A DNA stretch of 64,000 nucleotides from Halichondria panicea (taxonomy: Eukaryota > Porifera > Demospongiae > Suberitida > Halichondriidae): positions 7,104,639-7,168,638 of the forward strand of contig NC_087383.1 of assembly GCF_963675165.1 (NCBI RefSeq), read 5' to 3'. Within the stretch, counting starts at the first letter, position 1. Every line of letters starts with the position of its first letter. The translations under genes and the position numbers were made by a program. This document shows positions 1 through 10,725 of the stretch, in pieces. A model generated the notes under the pieces. It was not told the origin of the DNA. It saw only the letters and a list, made by a program, of their open reading frames with translations, and did not search any database.

Positions 1-429
1 ATTTTGTCAAAGAGCTGACACCTGTACCCAGAAGCTTTGTTTACTTGAGTTTACAAGATACGCCCTTTTTTAGCTTGATCTGATGTTATTTTTTTTATTA
101 ATGATCTTTACCTACACACCCAATATTTGCATAAAATGCATGAATATATAGCAGTAAATTTGTTGGTCTCACCAAGAGAGTGTTATACATATTTACGGTA
201 TATAGTGACCAAAATAGTCACCATTAGTCACCATGATTATAATTATCAAGAAATGCAATGAACAAACATGCATGAAAGAAATGGAAATAATGGTTGTGGT
301 ATATACGTAGGTCACTAGTAAGCTAATAAATTAAAGTTAGTACACTCTTGATCGAAGTCAAGCAGATTGTGTTCTTGTGTGTACATCTCATACAGTTGAA
401 GGTGTAGCTTCACCAGGAGGACACTAGTC

Positions 430-551
430 TACCTTGTGCCTGTGGGTGTGGTATGTGTGGGTGGGGTGTGGGTGTGTGTGTGTGTGTGTGTGTGTGGGTA
501 TGGGTGTGTGGGTGGGGTGTGGGTGTGTGTGTGTGTGGGTGTGTGTGTGAC
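430..551. repeat. GT-rich microsatellite
   Basis: Imperfect (GT)n interrupted by GGG blocks. It gives spurious His/Thr or Cys/Val reading frames and is not coding. A similar GTGGG-rich tract lies at about 1060-1180. Confidence 0.9.
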
Positions 552-686
552 TAGGATTTTAGCTGTATATAATAGTACAATGTGGGTATAGCTACGTATA
601 CTAAAATCAATCATTGATTCCTCCATCAAAAGGCACATACATTCTTTAGCATGAAATTAGACGATTACCGTACGTATAATTATAGT

Positions 687-833
687 GGGAAATGATTGTT
701 GAAATGTAACTAGCTAAAAAAAAAGGTCAACTGTTACTTCAATACCCTATAGCTGTTAGTATGTAAAATTGCCAGCTATGGACCCCAACTAGTACCTGCA
801 TGAATGCAGGGGGGATATCCCCCCTGTATGACA
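687..833 (-). mobile_element. Diverged copy of the CAGGGTGTCATACAGGG MITE family
   Basis: Read on the minus strand, this stretch resembles the MITE at 5517-5680. Both have GTGTCATACAGGGG next to GGGGGATATCCCCCC, then a tract ending in AGGTCAACTGTTA. The far terminus near 690 is poorly preserved, so the left boundary is approximate. No coding potential is seen. Confidence 0.45.
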
Positions 834-969
834 CTCTCTATATCCTTGCTCTTTCTTCAAAAAAATATAAAATTTAGGCCCAAAAGCTCTAAACATACTC
901 ATGACCTCTGACCTCAGTATTTCAGATTACAGAGGTCATGCCCATGTAACTATGTACTGACCTCTTAAT

Positions 970-1047
970 GATGCCATGACCCGGCAGTCTCAGGTCATTG
1001 TGAACAATCCCCTGACAGTGCAGGTAACAGAGAGCCTGCTGCAGTGA
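970..1047 (-). pseudogene. Protein-kinase catalytic-loop exon fragment
   Basis: Read on the minus strand after a possible acceptor (ACTCACAG at about 1048-1055), the frame gives LQQALCYLHCQGIVHNDLR. This looks like the helix E/catalytic loop of a protein kinase, where the usual HRD is HND and the catalytic Asp is kept. Downstream residues do not continue into the expected Asn/DFG region, and a GT-rich repeat lies just upstream. It is either one exon of a gene extending out of the window or an isolated relic. The kinase subfamily cannot be named from so short a piece. Confidence 0.4.
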
Positions 1048-1602
1048 CTGTGAGTCCGTGCTGTGAGGTGTGTGGGGGTGTGTGTGGAGTGGGTGGGGTG
1101 AAGTGTGTTGGTTGTGTAGAGTGGGTGTATTGTGTGGGGTGTGTGGGTGTGTGGGTGTAGTGTGTGGGGTGTGTGGAGGGGACACATGCATGCACACATG
1201 AAGCTAAGAGGTCAGCAGGTCCACTGCTCACACCAACAAACACATTGCAGCCACCACACACACTATCACCTACACCAGGGAATACTATATAATTATATAC
1301 AGTGGAGCATCAGAACCAAATTCTTGAATGACTTAAATTTGCATAATAATTGCTGCTATGATGCAATATTGGGGCAGCTGCATGTTACACTACTATTAGG
1401 ATAGCTGTGGTAAGCCAGAACCTTCCAAGTCTCCACAACCTTGTAAGGATTCACTCCAAGGTCACCTGAAGCCATAGGGACACAGATCACTACAGGTTAG
1501 CTATCAAAAATGTGCTTGTATTTTTAAGTGAAAATTGCATTCAATATTAAAATTCAAAGTGAAGATACAACACAACAAACACAATAAAAAACAGGACAAC
1601 AA

Positions 1603-1740
1603 TGACTAAGAGGCTTTCGTATACTAGAGAGGAGGTACTGCAGGATCTCCTGGATAGCAGTGACCATGATTCTGAGTCAACAAGCTATCATTGGGAACTG
1701 TACAAAGAAGTGCCTCTTATGCACACACACAGAGAAAGCT
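1603..1740 (+). pseudogene. Candidate N-terminal exon of the piggyBac-like transposase
   Basis: ATG at 1603 opens a frame beginning MTKRLSYTREEVLQDLLDSS and followed by an acidic Asp/Ser/Glu stretch. This is typical of the acidic N-terminus of piggyBac-family transposases. The frame ends at a stop near 1740. The recognisable core restarts after 2836 on the same strand, so the two are probably separated by a repeat-filled intron or insertion. The link is inferred from composition, order and strand. Confidence 0.4.
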
Positions 1741-2500
1741 AAAAGCCAAACAGAATTGAATTGTAACAGGTGCATAGTGATTAGGATCAAATTGACCTAA
1801 TTTCATAAGGGACATTAATTTCATAAAGGAATTGTAGCCTTGGGAGTGCCTAAACATTAGCATTGAGAACACATAATAACACTACAAAAAGTGTCTGTTA
1901 TGCACACACAGAAAGCCAAACAGAATTTAAATTGCAACAGGGAACAAAATAAATAATTTGTGGCCTCTGGGAATTCTAAATACATTATCACTGGGAATAC
2001 ATTGGGAACAAAAAAGCATAAAGAATTGGAGGGTGCCTACTACAGACATTACATTGCAAGTAAAAACAATTATCTCACAGAAGCCTAAAAGTACAACCAC
2101 AAATTGAAGTCACCTTTGGCATGCCTAAAACATGACCCTATAAAAAGGTTATAGTTGCACCATAATAACACACAACCAATGTCCTATGCCAGTGGCACAA
2201 CACATGACAATAATAGAGAGAATCTGTACAGACTTTCCCCAGGTTATCAACAATCATTGAGAATAATACAAAAGCATGGATTTGCAGGCCTAATACATTG
2301 GCATTGGGAACAGACAATGTAAAAATAATTATCTCACAGAAGCCAAAAAGTACAACCACAATTGAAGTGACCTTTGGAATGACTAAAACATGACAATTAT
2401 AACTTTACACAAGTAAGAGGTAATAATGAGTTGCACACCATTATAATAACACAATGTTATTATAATAACAATGTTATTATAATACACAATGTTATTATAA
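1700..2500. repeat. Imperfect tandem repeats between the piggyBac segments
   Basis: Two sets of related segments recur here. AGCCAAACAGAATT occurs near 1745 and 1915. AGTACAACCACA followed by ATTGAAGT and a CCTTTGG motif occurs near 2090 and 2350. A short ATAATAACAATGTTATT repeat lies at 2440-2510. No coding sequence is supported. Confidence 0.6.
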
Positions 2501-2582
2501 TAACACAATGTCCTATTGTGGCACAACACAGTACACACAAGTTATAATTGGTTACTACACAACAATTGTAAATTTGCCTAAG

Positions 2583-2831
<249 letters not shown>

Positions 2832-2835
2832 GAAA

Positions 2836-4316
2836 CAGTTCCCCCTGCCCTTGGACTCCCACCCTTCAAGACCATTCTCGAGAGGCAATCTGTAGGCCCA
2901 GCTGTATCCATCTCAAGTTCTCCCTTAGACATATTCCAGCATTTCTTTACCACTGAAATAATGGATAACATAGTAGCCGAGACAAATTGATACGCTAGGC
3001 AAATGATGACCCCACTACAACATGATAAATGGACCCCACTCACGACTGCTGAGCTAAAGGCTTACATGGGATTCTGCATTTTCATGGGGATCGTGAAACT
3101 CCCATCGATTGAAAATGATTGGAGGAGAGACGTGCAATTCTACTACTCACCAATTGCATCGAAGATCTCACGCGATCGCTTTAGGGACATCCGACGATAC
3201 CTCCATTTCACGGACAACACCACTCTCCCGACTCCAGGCACCCCAGGTAGCGATCGTTTGGCCAAAGTACGCCCCCTCTTCAATAAGATCAACGAGCGTT
3301 GTTCTGCTGCATACAACTTAGGCCGTGAAGTTGCAGTAGACGAGGCAATGATAAAGTTTCAGGGTAGATCTGCACTGAAACAGTACCTCCCAAATAAACC
3401 TGTGAAGAGAGGAATCAAGGTTTGGGTCCTAGCAGACGGGTACTTCCACATGCTACAGTGTATACAGGGAGAGAAGCCACACCAGAGAAGCAACTGGGAG
3501 CACGAGTTGTGAAAGACCTCACAGCCTCGTTGAAGCACAAGCACCACCACGTCTATTTTGACAACTTTTTCACGTCTGTCAAACTGTTAGAAGACTTGGA
3601 GAAGGATGGCATTTATACTTGTGGTACAGCTCGCGCTGACCGCAGAGGCTTCTCCAAGGCTCTCAAGCAGCCAAAGCTGACAGAAAGTAATAAGCATAAT
3701 TATTATTTACCTTTTCAGGGGGGAATACATGACTCTCCAGAAAGAAAAAGGTGACGGTCTCAGCGACAATAGGGTTGTCCGTGTGATCTCCACAGCCTCT
3801 GACGCCACTTCGGTCATCTCTGTACAACGTACAGTCAAGACAGGCGAAAAAATCTCCGTCCCGTGCTCACAGAGCATCGAGGACTATAATCGCTTCATGG
3901 GGGGTGTCGACAGAGGGGATCAGCTCAGAGGGTACTACAGATGCCCTACAAAAGTCCATAAGTTTTATATGTACATTTACTTCATCCTAAAGGATATTTG
4001 CATTACGAACAGCTACATATTATATCGACAGTATTCACCCACCAACGCACTGAAAACCCTCCTCTCATTTCGTCACGAGTTGGCCAAGAAGCTAATTGGC
4101 GACTACTGCTCCAAAAAAAGCAAGACACCCTTGAAATCGCTAGGAATAGCTCACTTCCCTCTTCACCACCAGGATGTACGCAGAGGTCGTTGCCATCTGT
4201 GTTATCAGAAAAACAAAAGGAAGGACACAGCATGGTTTTGCCTACAGTGCGAGAAGTGGTTTTGCCACACTGGCAATCCCTCATCTGACTGTTTTGGCAT
4301 AAGAACATGTAACTAG
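2836..4316 (+). pseudogene. Decayed piggyBac-like (DDE_Tnp_1_7) transposase
   Basis: Transposase core of the piggyBac superfamily, whose members cut and paste DNA at TTAA sites. Visible blocks include the entry motif LGLPPFK, an AYMGFCIFMGIVKLP helix and RYLHFTDNTT. The first catalytic Asp is in VAVDEAMIKFQGR (codon near 3339), the second in VYFDNFF (near 3560), and the third in FMGGVDRGDQL (near 3909-3920). A C-terminal Cys-rich finger follows (CHLC...CLQCEKWFC, about 4190-4270). It is broken by a TGA at 2988-2990 where Arg (CGA) is expected, a frameshift near 3440-3460, and a shift back near 3715-3750. All three catalytic Asp survive, so decay is fairly recent. I did not find convincing terminal repeats. 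Confidence 0.85.
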
Positions 4317-4454
4317 TTGTATAAAGCGTCAACTCCTATGAGTTTTTATCCTGCCTGTTGAACATGAGTAGAAATACTTAGTACTGACTGTAACACGTAA
4401 CCAGTGTACATTTACTACTTTACAAGCTATCTATATGTAGAGTAAGCGTACTAG

Positions 4455-5280
4455 CAGTTTAATACACAGCCACAAAGCTTACCTATGAAGTGCTGTGGCC
4501 TTGGCTGGTCCGTTCCAAACCAGGAGATCCCGACAGAGAATGCTAGGCAGTTGCCTAAAAGTTAGTTGCATCTTTCTTTGCCAGAGGCGAATGCTGAACA
4601 AAAAGAAATTGAATATCTAAGAGTGTAGACTACACTCTAAAAAAGGGTCTGTAAACTTATTTAGCTACTACTAAACTATACTCTCCACACTCTGAGGCAT
4701 CTAAGTAGGTATCTAAGTATAGTACATTAGCTAAGAAGGCTTATAAAGGCTTCACTAGCTACAAGTACGATCGTTTTACGCACAAAAAGCTTACCTCTGA
4801 ATTAATCCTTCGCTGTGGCATTGGCTGGTAGACTGTTCCATTGGAAACCAGGAGATCCTGACGAGTAACTGCTGTAGACTAGTTTGCTAGGAAGTTACCT
4901 AAAGAACACGGTTATAGTTTCGAAGTTATGCATCTTTCTTTGCCAGAGGCGAATGCTGAACAAAAAGATAAAATGAATATCTAACTACACTCTAAAAAAG
5001 GGTCTGTAAACTTATTTAGCTACTACTAAACTATACTCTCCACACTCTGAGGCATCTAAGTAGGTATCTAAGCATAGTATATCAGCTAAGAAGGCTTATA
5101 AACGCTGCACAAGCTACAAGTACGATCGTTATACGCACAAAATCTTACCTCTAAAAGGATCCTTCGCTGTGGCCTTAGCTGGTTGACAATTCCGTTGGAG
5201 TCCAGGAGATCCTGATAGAGTAGCAAAGTTGCCCAAAGAAAACTGCTACGGTTTCGAAGCTACGCACCTTTTTTTGCTAA
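4455..5280 (-). repeat. Three tandem units, each with an exon-like core
   Basis: Three related units start near 4480, 4788 and 5142 (spacing about 308 and 354 bp; the third is partial). On the minus strand each has a core GATCTCCTGG..., open for about 20 codons, that ends in a donor-like GTAAG. The second reads DLLVSNGTVYQPMPQRRI and the third DLLDSNGIVNQLRPQRRI. Units two and three have an acceptor-like ...CAG just before the core; unit one has lost it. A second shared block contains CTTTGCCAGAGGCGAATGC. This looks like a tandemly triplicated exon of an unknown gene or element. Confidence 0.5.
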
Positions 5281-5516
5281 GGGCTGAAAACTGGAAGTAT
5301 ACTTGTAAAAATGGTTCCGCGGTGGGCGGTACTACGTATGAAATCATAACCGCGGCTATTCGGATAAAGCCTCCATACACACAACAAGTTATTAGTTTTA
5401 AGAGTGACAGACTTTTAATGCTCAAATAAAAGCGAGTAAAGCTAAGAAACTTGACCTTACACACTGACCTTAGAGCTACACGCGACCTTTATTAGACTAT
5501 GTATGGAAACAGAGAG

Positions 5517-5680
5517 CAGGGTGTCATACAGGGGGGGGAAGGGGGATATCCCCCCTAGCTCCAATTTTCCCCCCCTTTCAATGATGACTGAGTGTCCATA
5601 GCTGGGTATTGAAATAACAGTTGACCTTTTTTTAACAACATTTTCTGGTTACTTTTCTTATTTCCCTGTATGACACCCTG
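5517..5680. mobile_element. 164-bp MITE with 5-bp target duplication
   Basis: Terminal inverted repeats CAGGGTGTCATACAGGG and CCCTGTATGACACCCTG are flanked by GAGAG at 5512-5516 and 5681-5685. The duplicated locus at about 58883 reads ACAGAGAGATA with a single GAGAG, which is the expected empty site. It is non-coding, and a diverged relative lies at 687-833. Confidence 0.85.
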
Positions 5681-5821
5681 GAGAGATATACTGTGAGACT
5701 TTTTATACAAATTCATGACTTGAAAAAAGTTGTTCTAGGAAGTATTGAATGCAGTGTACTGATGATTGTGTGTCACCATAGCAACAGAGAGAGGGTTATA
5801 TAGTGACAGGGCTCACCAAGG

Positions 5822-5942
5822 AGACAGGTTTGACAGACGTTCTTGAGTTGGGCACATGATTGGCAGACCTCTGTTCTCTTGTAGCGCATCTTAGCACCAG
5901 GACACCATCGGAACACAGTGTAGGGCCGGGCACAGATCTGAG
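5822..5942 (-). pseudogene. Orphan duplicate of the RBM22 zinc-finger exon
   Basis: Same exon as 59023-59143 of RBM22. The frame is intact ([13 protein letters not shown]... to CQTCLL) with the acceptor CCCCTCAG and the donor GGTGAGCC kept. Its partner exons are absent here: the next minus-strand sequence is the MITE and simple repeats, not the LEYGLP exon. It differs from the functional copy by very few substitutions (Asn-Val in place of Asn-Ile before CQTC). Probably non-functional because it is isolated, not because it is mutated. Confidence 0.8.
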
Positions 5943-6159
5943 GGGACACTCTGGGTAACAATGACCTCATTACAATTACCCGAAAAAGAAAATAAGAACC
6001 TACCAATCGAGGGCAAGTTGGTGACGCCCCAACTTGATTGTGTGCTTGACAGCAGTACTGTGTATAATTATAATTATGAAACCCTGCCCAATAGTTACAC
6101 CTAACAAAATCAATTCTCTTTATCAGAGTACATCTAAATCAGCAGAGTTGTGTACCCAC

Positions 6160-6374
6160 CTTTCTTGATGATGACTAGATTGAGCACACTCAAGTTACTG
6201 TCCACTATGCAGCCTCACTGACTTGCGTTTCCTCTCTCCAGTGCGTCTGGGTCTGTAACAACTGTGCCCCTTCTTGAGGAGGAGCTTTAACACGGCCATT
6301 AGTGAGGACACCTTGCTTCATGGGGAAGCCCTGCTTGTCATTGCCACTGCTGATACAAACCACAACCACATAGC

Positions 6375-6375
<1 letters not shown>
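6160..6375 (-). pseudogene. RPS6 (40S ribosomal protein S6) exon relic, copy A
   Basis: Minus-strand reading recovers the conserved S6 stretch [19 protein letters not shown], then, after a 1-bp insertion (GTTAAAGC for GTTAAGC), the frame of [14 protein letters not shown]. Further damage lies in the GYVVRISGG segment (six extra bases) and in the [10 protein letters not shown] segment. It ends at a donor-like GTGGGTAC. S6 is a 40S subunit protein and mTOR/S6K target; this copy cannot encode it. The upstream boundary is a (GT)n tract. Confidence 0.8.
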
Positions 6376-6415
<40 letters not shown>

Positions 6416-6577
6416 AATCTTACAGAGCTGGAATATATAAAAAAACGGATTAGACCTCATAACATGCCCAAAGGTAGGGAGATGATCATGTGATTGGTCT
6501 AATCCCCACCTATCCCTGTTAGGGGGGCATTAGTTTGACAAGTGCATTCAGTATGTACTACTGAGATAATTGTTTAC

Positions 6578-6840
6578 CTCTCCACTGTTGTCTGAAGTCC
6601 ACAGGACGACCTTTGAACCTCCTGGTATTTGCGACAACCACATTGCCCGAGCCTTTGTCCTCCAGCCCCTCCCATAACACACCAACAGTTTACACTTCGT
6701 TCGAGGCGTTTCTTTCTTGTCATTCCTTAGCTCGTCTAGTCTGGGCATTTGAAATGCTGAGCTGGGTATCTGCTCCATAGTGTGTTCCTCAGTACGGCTA
6801 TACCCACACCACCTCACTCTTGCCCCGCTATACTCTACCC
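6578..6840 (-). pseudogene. Unidentified exon-like segment, duplicate A
   Basis: Homologous to about 59835-60085. The minus-strand frame ends at a donor-like GTAAAC and is open over about 130 codons here, but it differs in frame from copy B. In copy B the best-looking frame is EDEDSGNVVVANTWRFKGRP followed by VDFIQQWR. The family is not recognised. It may be a decayed coding exon carried along with the RPS6 and RBM22 exons. Confidence 0.35.
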
Positions 6841-7170
6841 TCACTGAGTGTTCAGGAGTTTCTTTACCTTGCCATCGATGTGGTCCCTGATGGTCCATTT
6901 GTCCATGTGGGTGAGACCCTGAGATGGTTATGGTCGTCATACAGATTACTAACAAAACATGAAGAAAGTTGTTCCAAAGTTTTGATGATTGTTACCACAC
7001 ACACTCGCAGAATTGCGATCGTTTGGCTATCCCTATAGGAGCTTCTGCAAGGCTCGGGAATTGTGGGATACTCCAGTAAATAGCTAGTGGCAGTAGATAA
7101 TGTGGCAACGAGCATCGCAGCGAGTACAAGTGAGTGGTTAGTCATGATCGACAAGGAACTATTCAGTGGA

Positions 7171-8392
7171 GCTACTCGTTTGATCAGCAGTACTTCTATA
7201 GTAAAACACGTCTCCATGCAAGGTACACGCGTACGCAAAGTGGGCTGTCCAGCACACATTCTGTATACATGAGTTATTACCTTCCATCATTTGGTGTTTC
7301 CATTGAACCCAGCAACCATTCACTCGGATCTAAGAAACAAAGGCAACAAAGTTTGCAGCTCTAAAGCAAGTACTCTTGGGAAAGAAAGTGGAGACAATAA
7401 TTAAAATGTAGTAACATAATTATTATACTGTTCAAGAGATTATCACAGGCACTAAGACAGGTATGTCGTCACTTTTCAAACATGAATAATTAATTTCCTT
7501 ATACATTTGTAGGCTAAGGAGAATTACTGGAAGAAAACGCTCCTGAGTCCATCTAATCTCAGCCACAAAGCAGTAAATTCTTTGTTTCACTATTACACGC
7601 TTTATATAATGAATGTACATATACCTGCATGTAAATGCATGAGATATAAATGATTGATTATGACAAACAGGGAGAAAGAGGTACAACGAATACTCTGAGA
7701 AGATTGTCTTGGTTACAAGATGCCTGCATTGTGCCGGTGAGTATCAATGATTAAGTTGCGTATTAACTGTTTAAACGCAGTTTCTATAATTATAATTATA
7801 ATTATGTTGACAGCATTGTTTCTTGCGTATACTGCCCCCAACAGCATGACTGTATTTGCATGTTTGACACAAACCACAATCTTCTTTTACATTCAGAGCA
7901 TTCGTTGCACCTCTTTTTCTCCTCTTTTCTCCCTGTTTGCATAATCAAACAATTTAGAAAGTACGTATGTACATTCATAAAATGTGTAGTGAAACAAATC
8001 TGCGTTGTGGATGAGACTAGATGAAGCGTTTTATTCCAGTAATTTTTCCTAGCCTACAAAATGTATCAAAGAATGCATGTATCAAGTATTATGTTTGAAA
8101 TGTGACGACATAATACCTGCATGTCTTAGTGCCTTATCATGTCTCCGAGAGTATCGTATGTTACTACATTTTGTTGTCTCCACTTCTCTGTTAAGAATAC
8201 GTTAGAGCTGCAATTTTTGTTGCCTTTGTTTTCTAGATCCGAGTGAATGGTTGCTGGGTTCAATGGAAACAGCAAATGATGGAAGGTATCAACTCATATA
8301 CATGAATGTGTGCTGGACAGCCCACTTTGTGTGTACGCGTGTATCTTAGAGACGTGTTCGACTAGATGTTGAAGTAAAGTACCGTGCTGACC
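7171..8392. repeat. Long imperfect palindrome (fold-back), ~1.2 kb
   Basis: The left arm (7171 to about 7750) and the right arm (about 7770 to 8392) are inverted copies along most of their length. Matching pairs include TGGGCTGTCCAGCACACATT with its complement near 8310, ATCCGAGTGAATGGTTGCTG near 8240 with its complement near 7310, and CAGGGAGAAA near 7670 with its complement near 7935. No protein family is recognised. Transcription through it would give a long hairpin RNA. It may be a fold-back transposon or an inverted duplication. Confidence 0.75.
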
Positions 8393-10050
8393 AAACTACT
8401 GACATGGCACCGCAATGCTGCTTTCGAATGCTCGAAACAATAATGGAATGCTATCAAACATTATTTAATTGCCCTGAATGGTTACCTACAAATTAATCAT
8501 GTTCAATATTTGTAATAACAATTTTAATGTTATTTTGGTAACAATGGGTGATCTGTTTTCGTCGTCCACCTGCACCTGTTTCTATACCTTGCTCCTGGAG
8601 TCCTGGTACCATATTAGTCTATTTTTCTCCAATAGAGCCTATTTAATTTTGTTAAACTGGGAAAAATTCGACCTATATAAGAGGGAAGGCTTTGAACAGC
8701 TAGCTAGCTGAAGCTATCCTGGGTATTTCCAATGGTTTTGTGAGTTACTATTAGTCACACAGCCTGTGTCACAGAACTATAATATATATCCAGCTGGAGC
8801 TAAGGCAAGCTTTTAACTGTCTATGACTAGACTCTCAACAGCTTGCAGCAACACAAAATGAGCGGGCAGGCTGGGGCAAGCCACTTCATATAATACTGGG
8901 AAGCTACAATCCTATTTCAGACGTCTCTGAATAACCAGTAATAAGTAATTATTTAGTGAACATCTTGAGAACTCAATATAAAAAACTTGCCTCACTCAGC
9001 AATGTTGGGCTCACGTGATGTTGTGTGGCTTTAATGTACAAGAATATTACGTGACAGTAACTTCCGCTTTAGACATCGAGTTGCAGGAACTCTGCAAAGG
9101 TCTGTAGCACCCCTTTCTCCAAAATCCTGGCTACGCCCCTGAGAGACACTTTCTCCGGTCCATGTAGTCACACACATTTTGCTATGACCTTGTATAACCT
9201 GTTGTAGGGTTCATTGGACCTTTTTGGTAACTATAAATTCCTTCGTTTCTCTATGAGGCCACTGTTAGTTGCATTTGTTTCAGATGAGAATACTAGCTCG
9301 ACCCCGATGAGGGAGGGAGGGAGGCCTTCATTACTCATTATCCCACTATTATATTTTGATGACGTTATATCCTGTTTTTTTAACTGACGACAATACACAA
9401 AAAGACGGAATATGAAAAAAAAATGGTTTAATTTTTTACGCACTGGCTTTTTGGTGCACAATGCAACTTGCAACATGGCACATGGTAAAATAATGCAATG
9501 TCAGCCAAAAAAAGGACTTTGACCTCAAATAATGGCTGACTTAATTGAGGAGGTGAGCAAAACGAGGAGGGAGGTTGATCTGAAACAAGTATGCATGCAA
9601 CTAACAGTGGCCTAAACATGATTATTACAGTCACAATGATGAGAGCCTTCATGTCTTCTTATACGTAGTGTCGGACAGTTTGGAGCTTTTTTAAGAGGCA
9701 GTTGATTGATCTTCAGTGAGTATGATGCTAGACTTTCTGCAACTGCTTTTATACACGGTCATTAATAAAAGGGATCTCCCTGCATGCACAGACAAATCTA
9801 TAAAGACATGCACCTTAATATCAGCAGCCCTTGAGGCTCCTGAAGAACGAGGAAAAGAGTCCATACGTGTGTACCTCCCATGCAGACACTATAATTTGTT
9901 TCATCTTCTATAATGAAGTGCATCAGTTGGTTAACCCATGCAGCCATCTACATCTATAAGTCGAGACCAGGCCGATTTTAATCGGCATGGTCTCGAGGCT
10001 ATACTATAAGCCATGCACCATCACAAATACACTGAGGTGCCTTTTCTTAC
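8393..10050. other. Gene-free stretch with a small fold-back near 9250-9615
   Basis: No supported gene. An inverted pair GCCACTGTTAGTTGCAT (about 9257) and ATGCAACTAACAGTGGC (about 9595) marks a fold-back of about 370 bp. A hairpin of the AGCCTCGA family lies at about 9961-10003. The remainder is AT-rich sequence with no recognisable element. Confidence 0.5.
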
Positions 10051-10052
10051 TA

Positions 10053-10342
10053 CAGTAGAACCTCGATTATCCGGACACCTTGGTTCCAGAAGCAGGCCGG
10101 ATAAGTGAATATGCCGGATAATAATTGAATAGATAAACCACGCCTTGATCCACCCACGCATGGTTGTCTACGCATGCGCAGAAGATAAGCAGGCATGTCT
10201 CCACGGTAACACCTGCAACGCGCATGCGTGTTTGAGGGGCGCCCTCAAACACGCCCATTTTCTGATCTGATAACAAGAAAACTGCCAAGCCGGATAATCG
10301 AGGTTCCGGATAATCGAGGGCTGGATAATCGAGGTTCTACTG
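10053..10342. mobile_element. pogo/Tigger-like MITE (290 bp)
   Basis: The ends CAGTAGAACCTCGATTATCC and the complement GATAATCGAGGTTCTACTG are flanked by TA on both sides. CAGT-GAACCTC-ATTATCCG termini and TA duplication are typical of pogo/Tigger-type Tc1/mariner elements. Extra sub-terminal copies of GGATAATCGAGG lie near the right end. There is no transposase, so it is non-autonomous. Confidence 0.85.
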
Positions 10343-10725
10343 TACTCAACATCCAGGTAATCTAATTCTTCATTATAGTGATAGCTTCCAAGTAACCTGC
10401 TTCCAATAATTTCACGTCAAGCTTTGTTGGGGAACTCGGAGAGATCATCTTTGTCGTGAATTCTTGTCGAATAGATAAATATTTTGGTCACATTTTTGCT
10501 TATGTAATTAAATAGCTGGACCAGATTATGGTGCTGTTATAACACTTGTAGAGTGTACTCTATAATAATTTTCTTGCCCATTGCTATGTGGTTGCTAAGG
10601 TATACAATGGTTTATAACTGTGATACAGAACCTGCTATTACATAGGAATGATTGGGAATCATATACAGATCCCTGTGGTTAGGGAAAATGTTAATACAGA
10701 TGTACAATGGATGTTTTTCACGTGT

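Larger units (their letters stand above)
5380..7090. repeat. Segmental duplicate A (partner 58720-60480)
   Basis: About 1.7 kb that matches 58720-60480 in the same orientation at high identity. It includes the GCCTCCATACACACAAC leader, the RBM22 zinc-finger exon, an RPS6 exon relic, a (GT)n tract and a further exon-like piece. Copy A carries a 164-bp MITE that copy B lacks, and copy B carries a 103-bp internal duplication that copy A lacks. Confidence 0.85.

Noticed and set aside
922-1404. His/Thr/Pro-rich and Trp/Val/Gly-rich frames at 0.9-1.4 kb
   Set aside because: They derive from the GTGGG-rich repeat; only the short kinase-like part beside it was kept.
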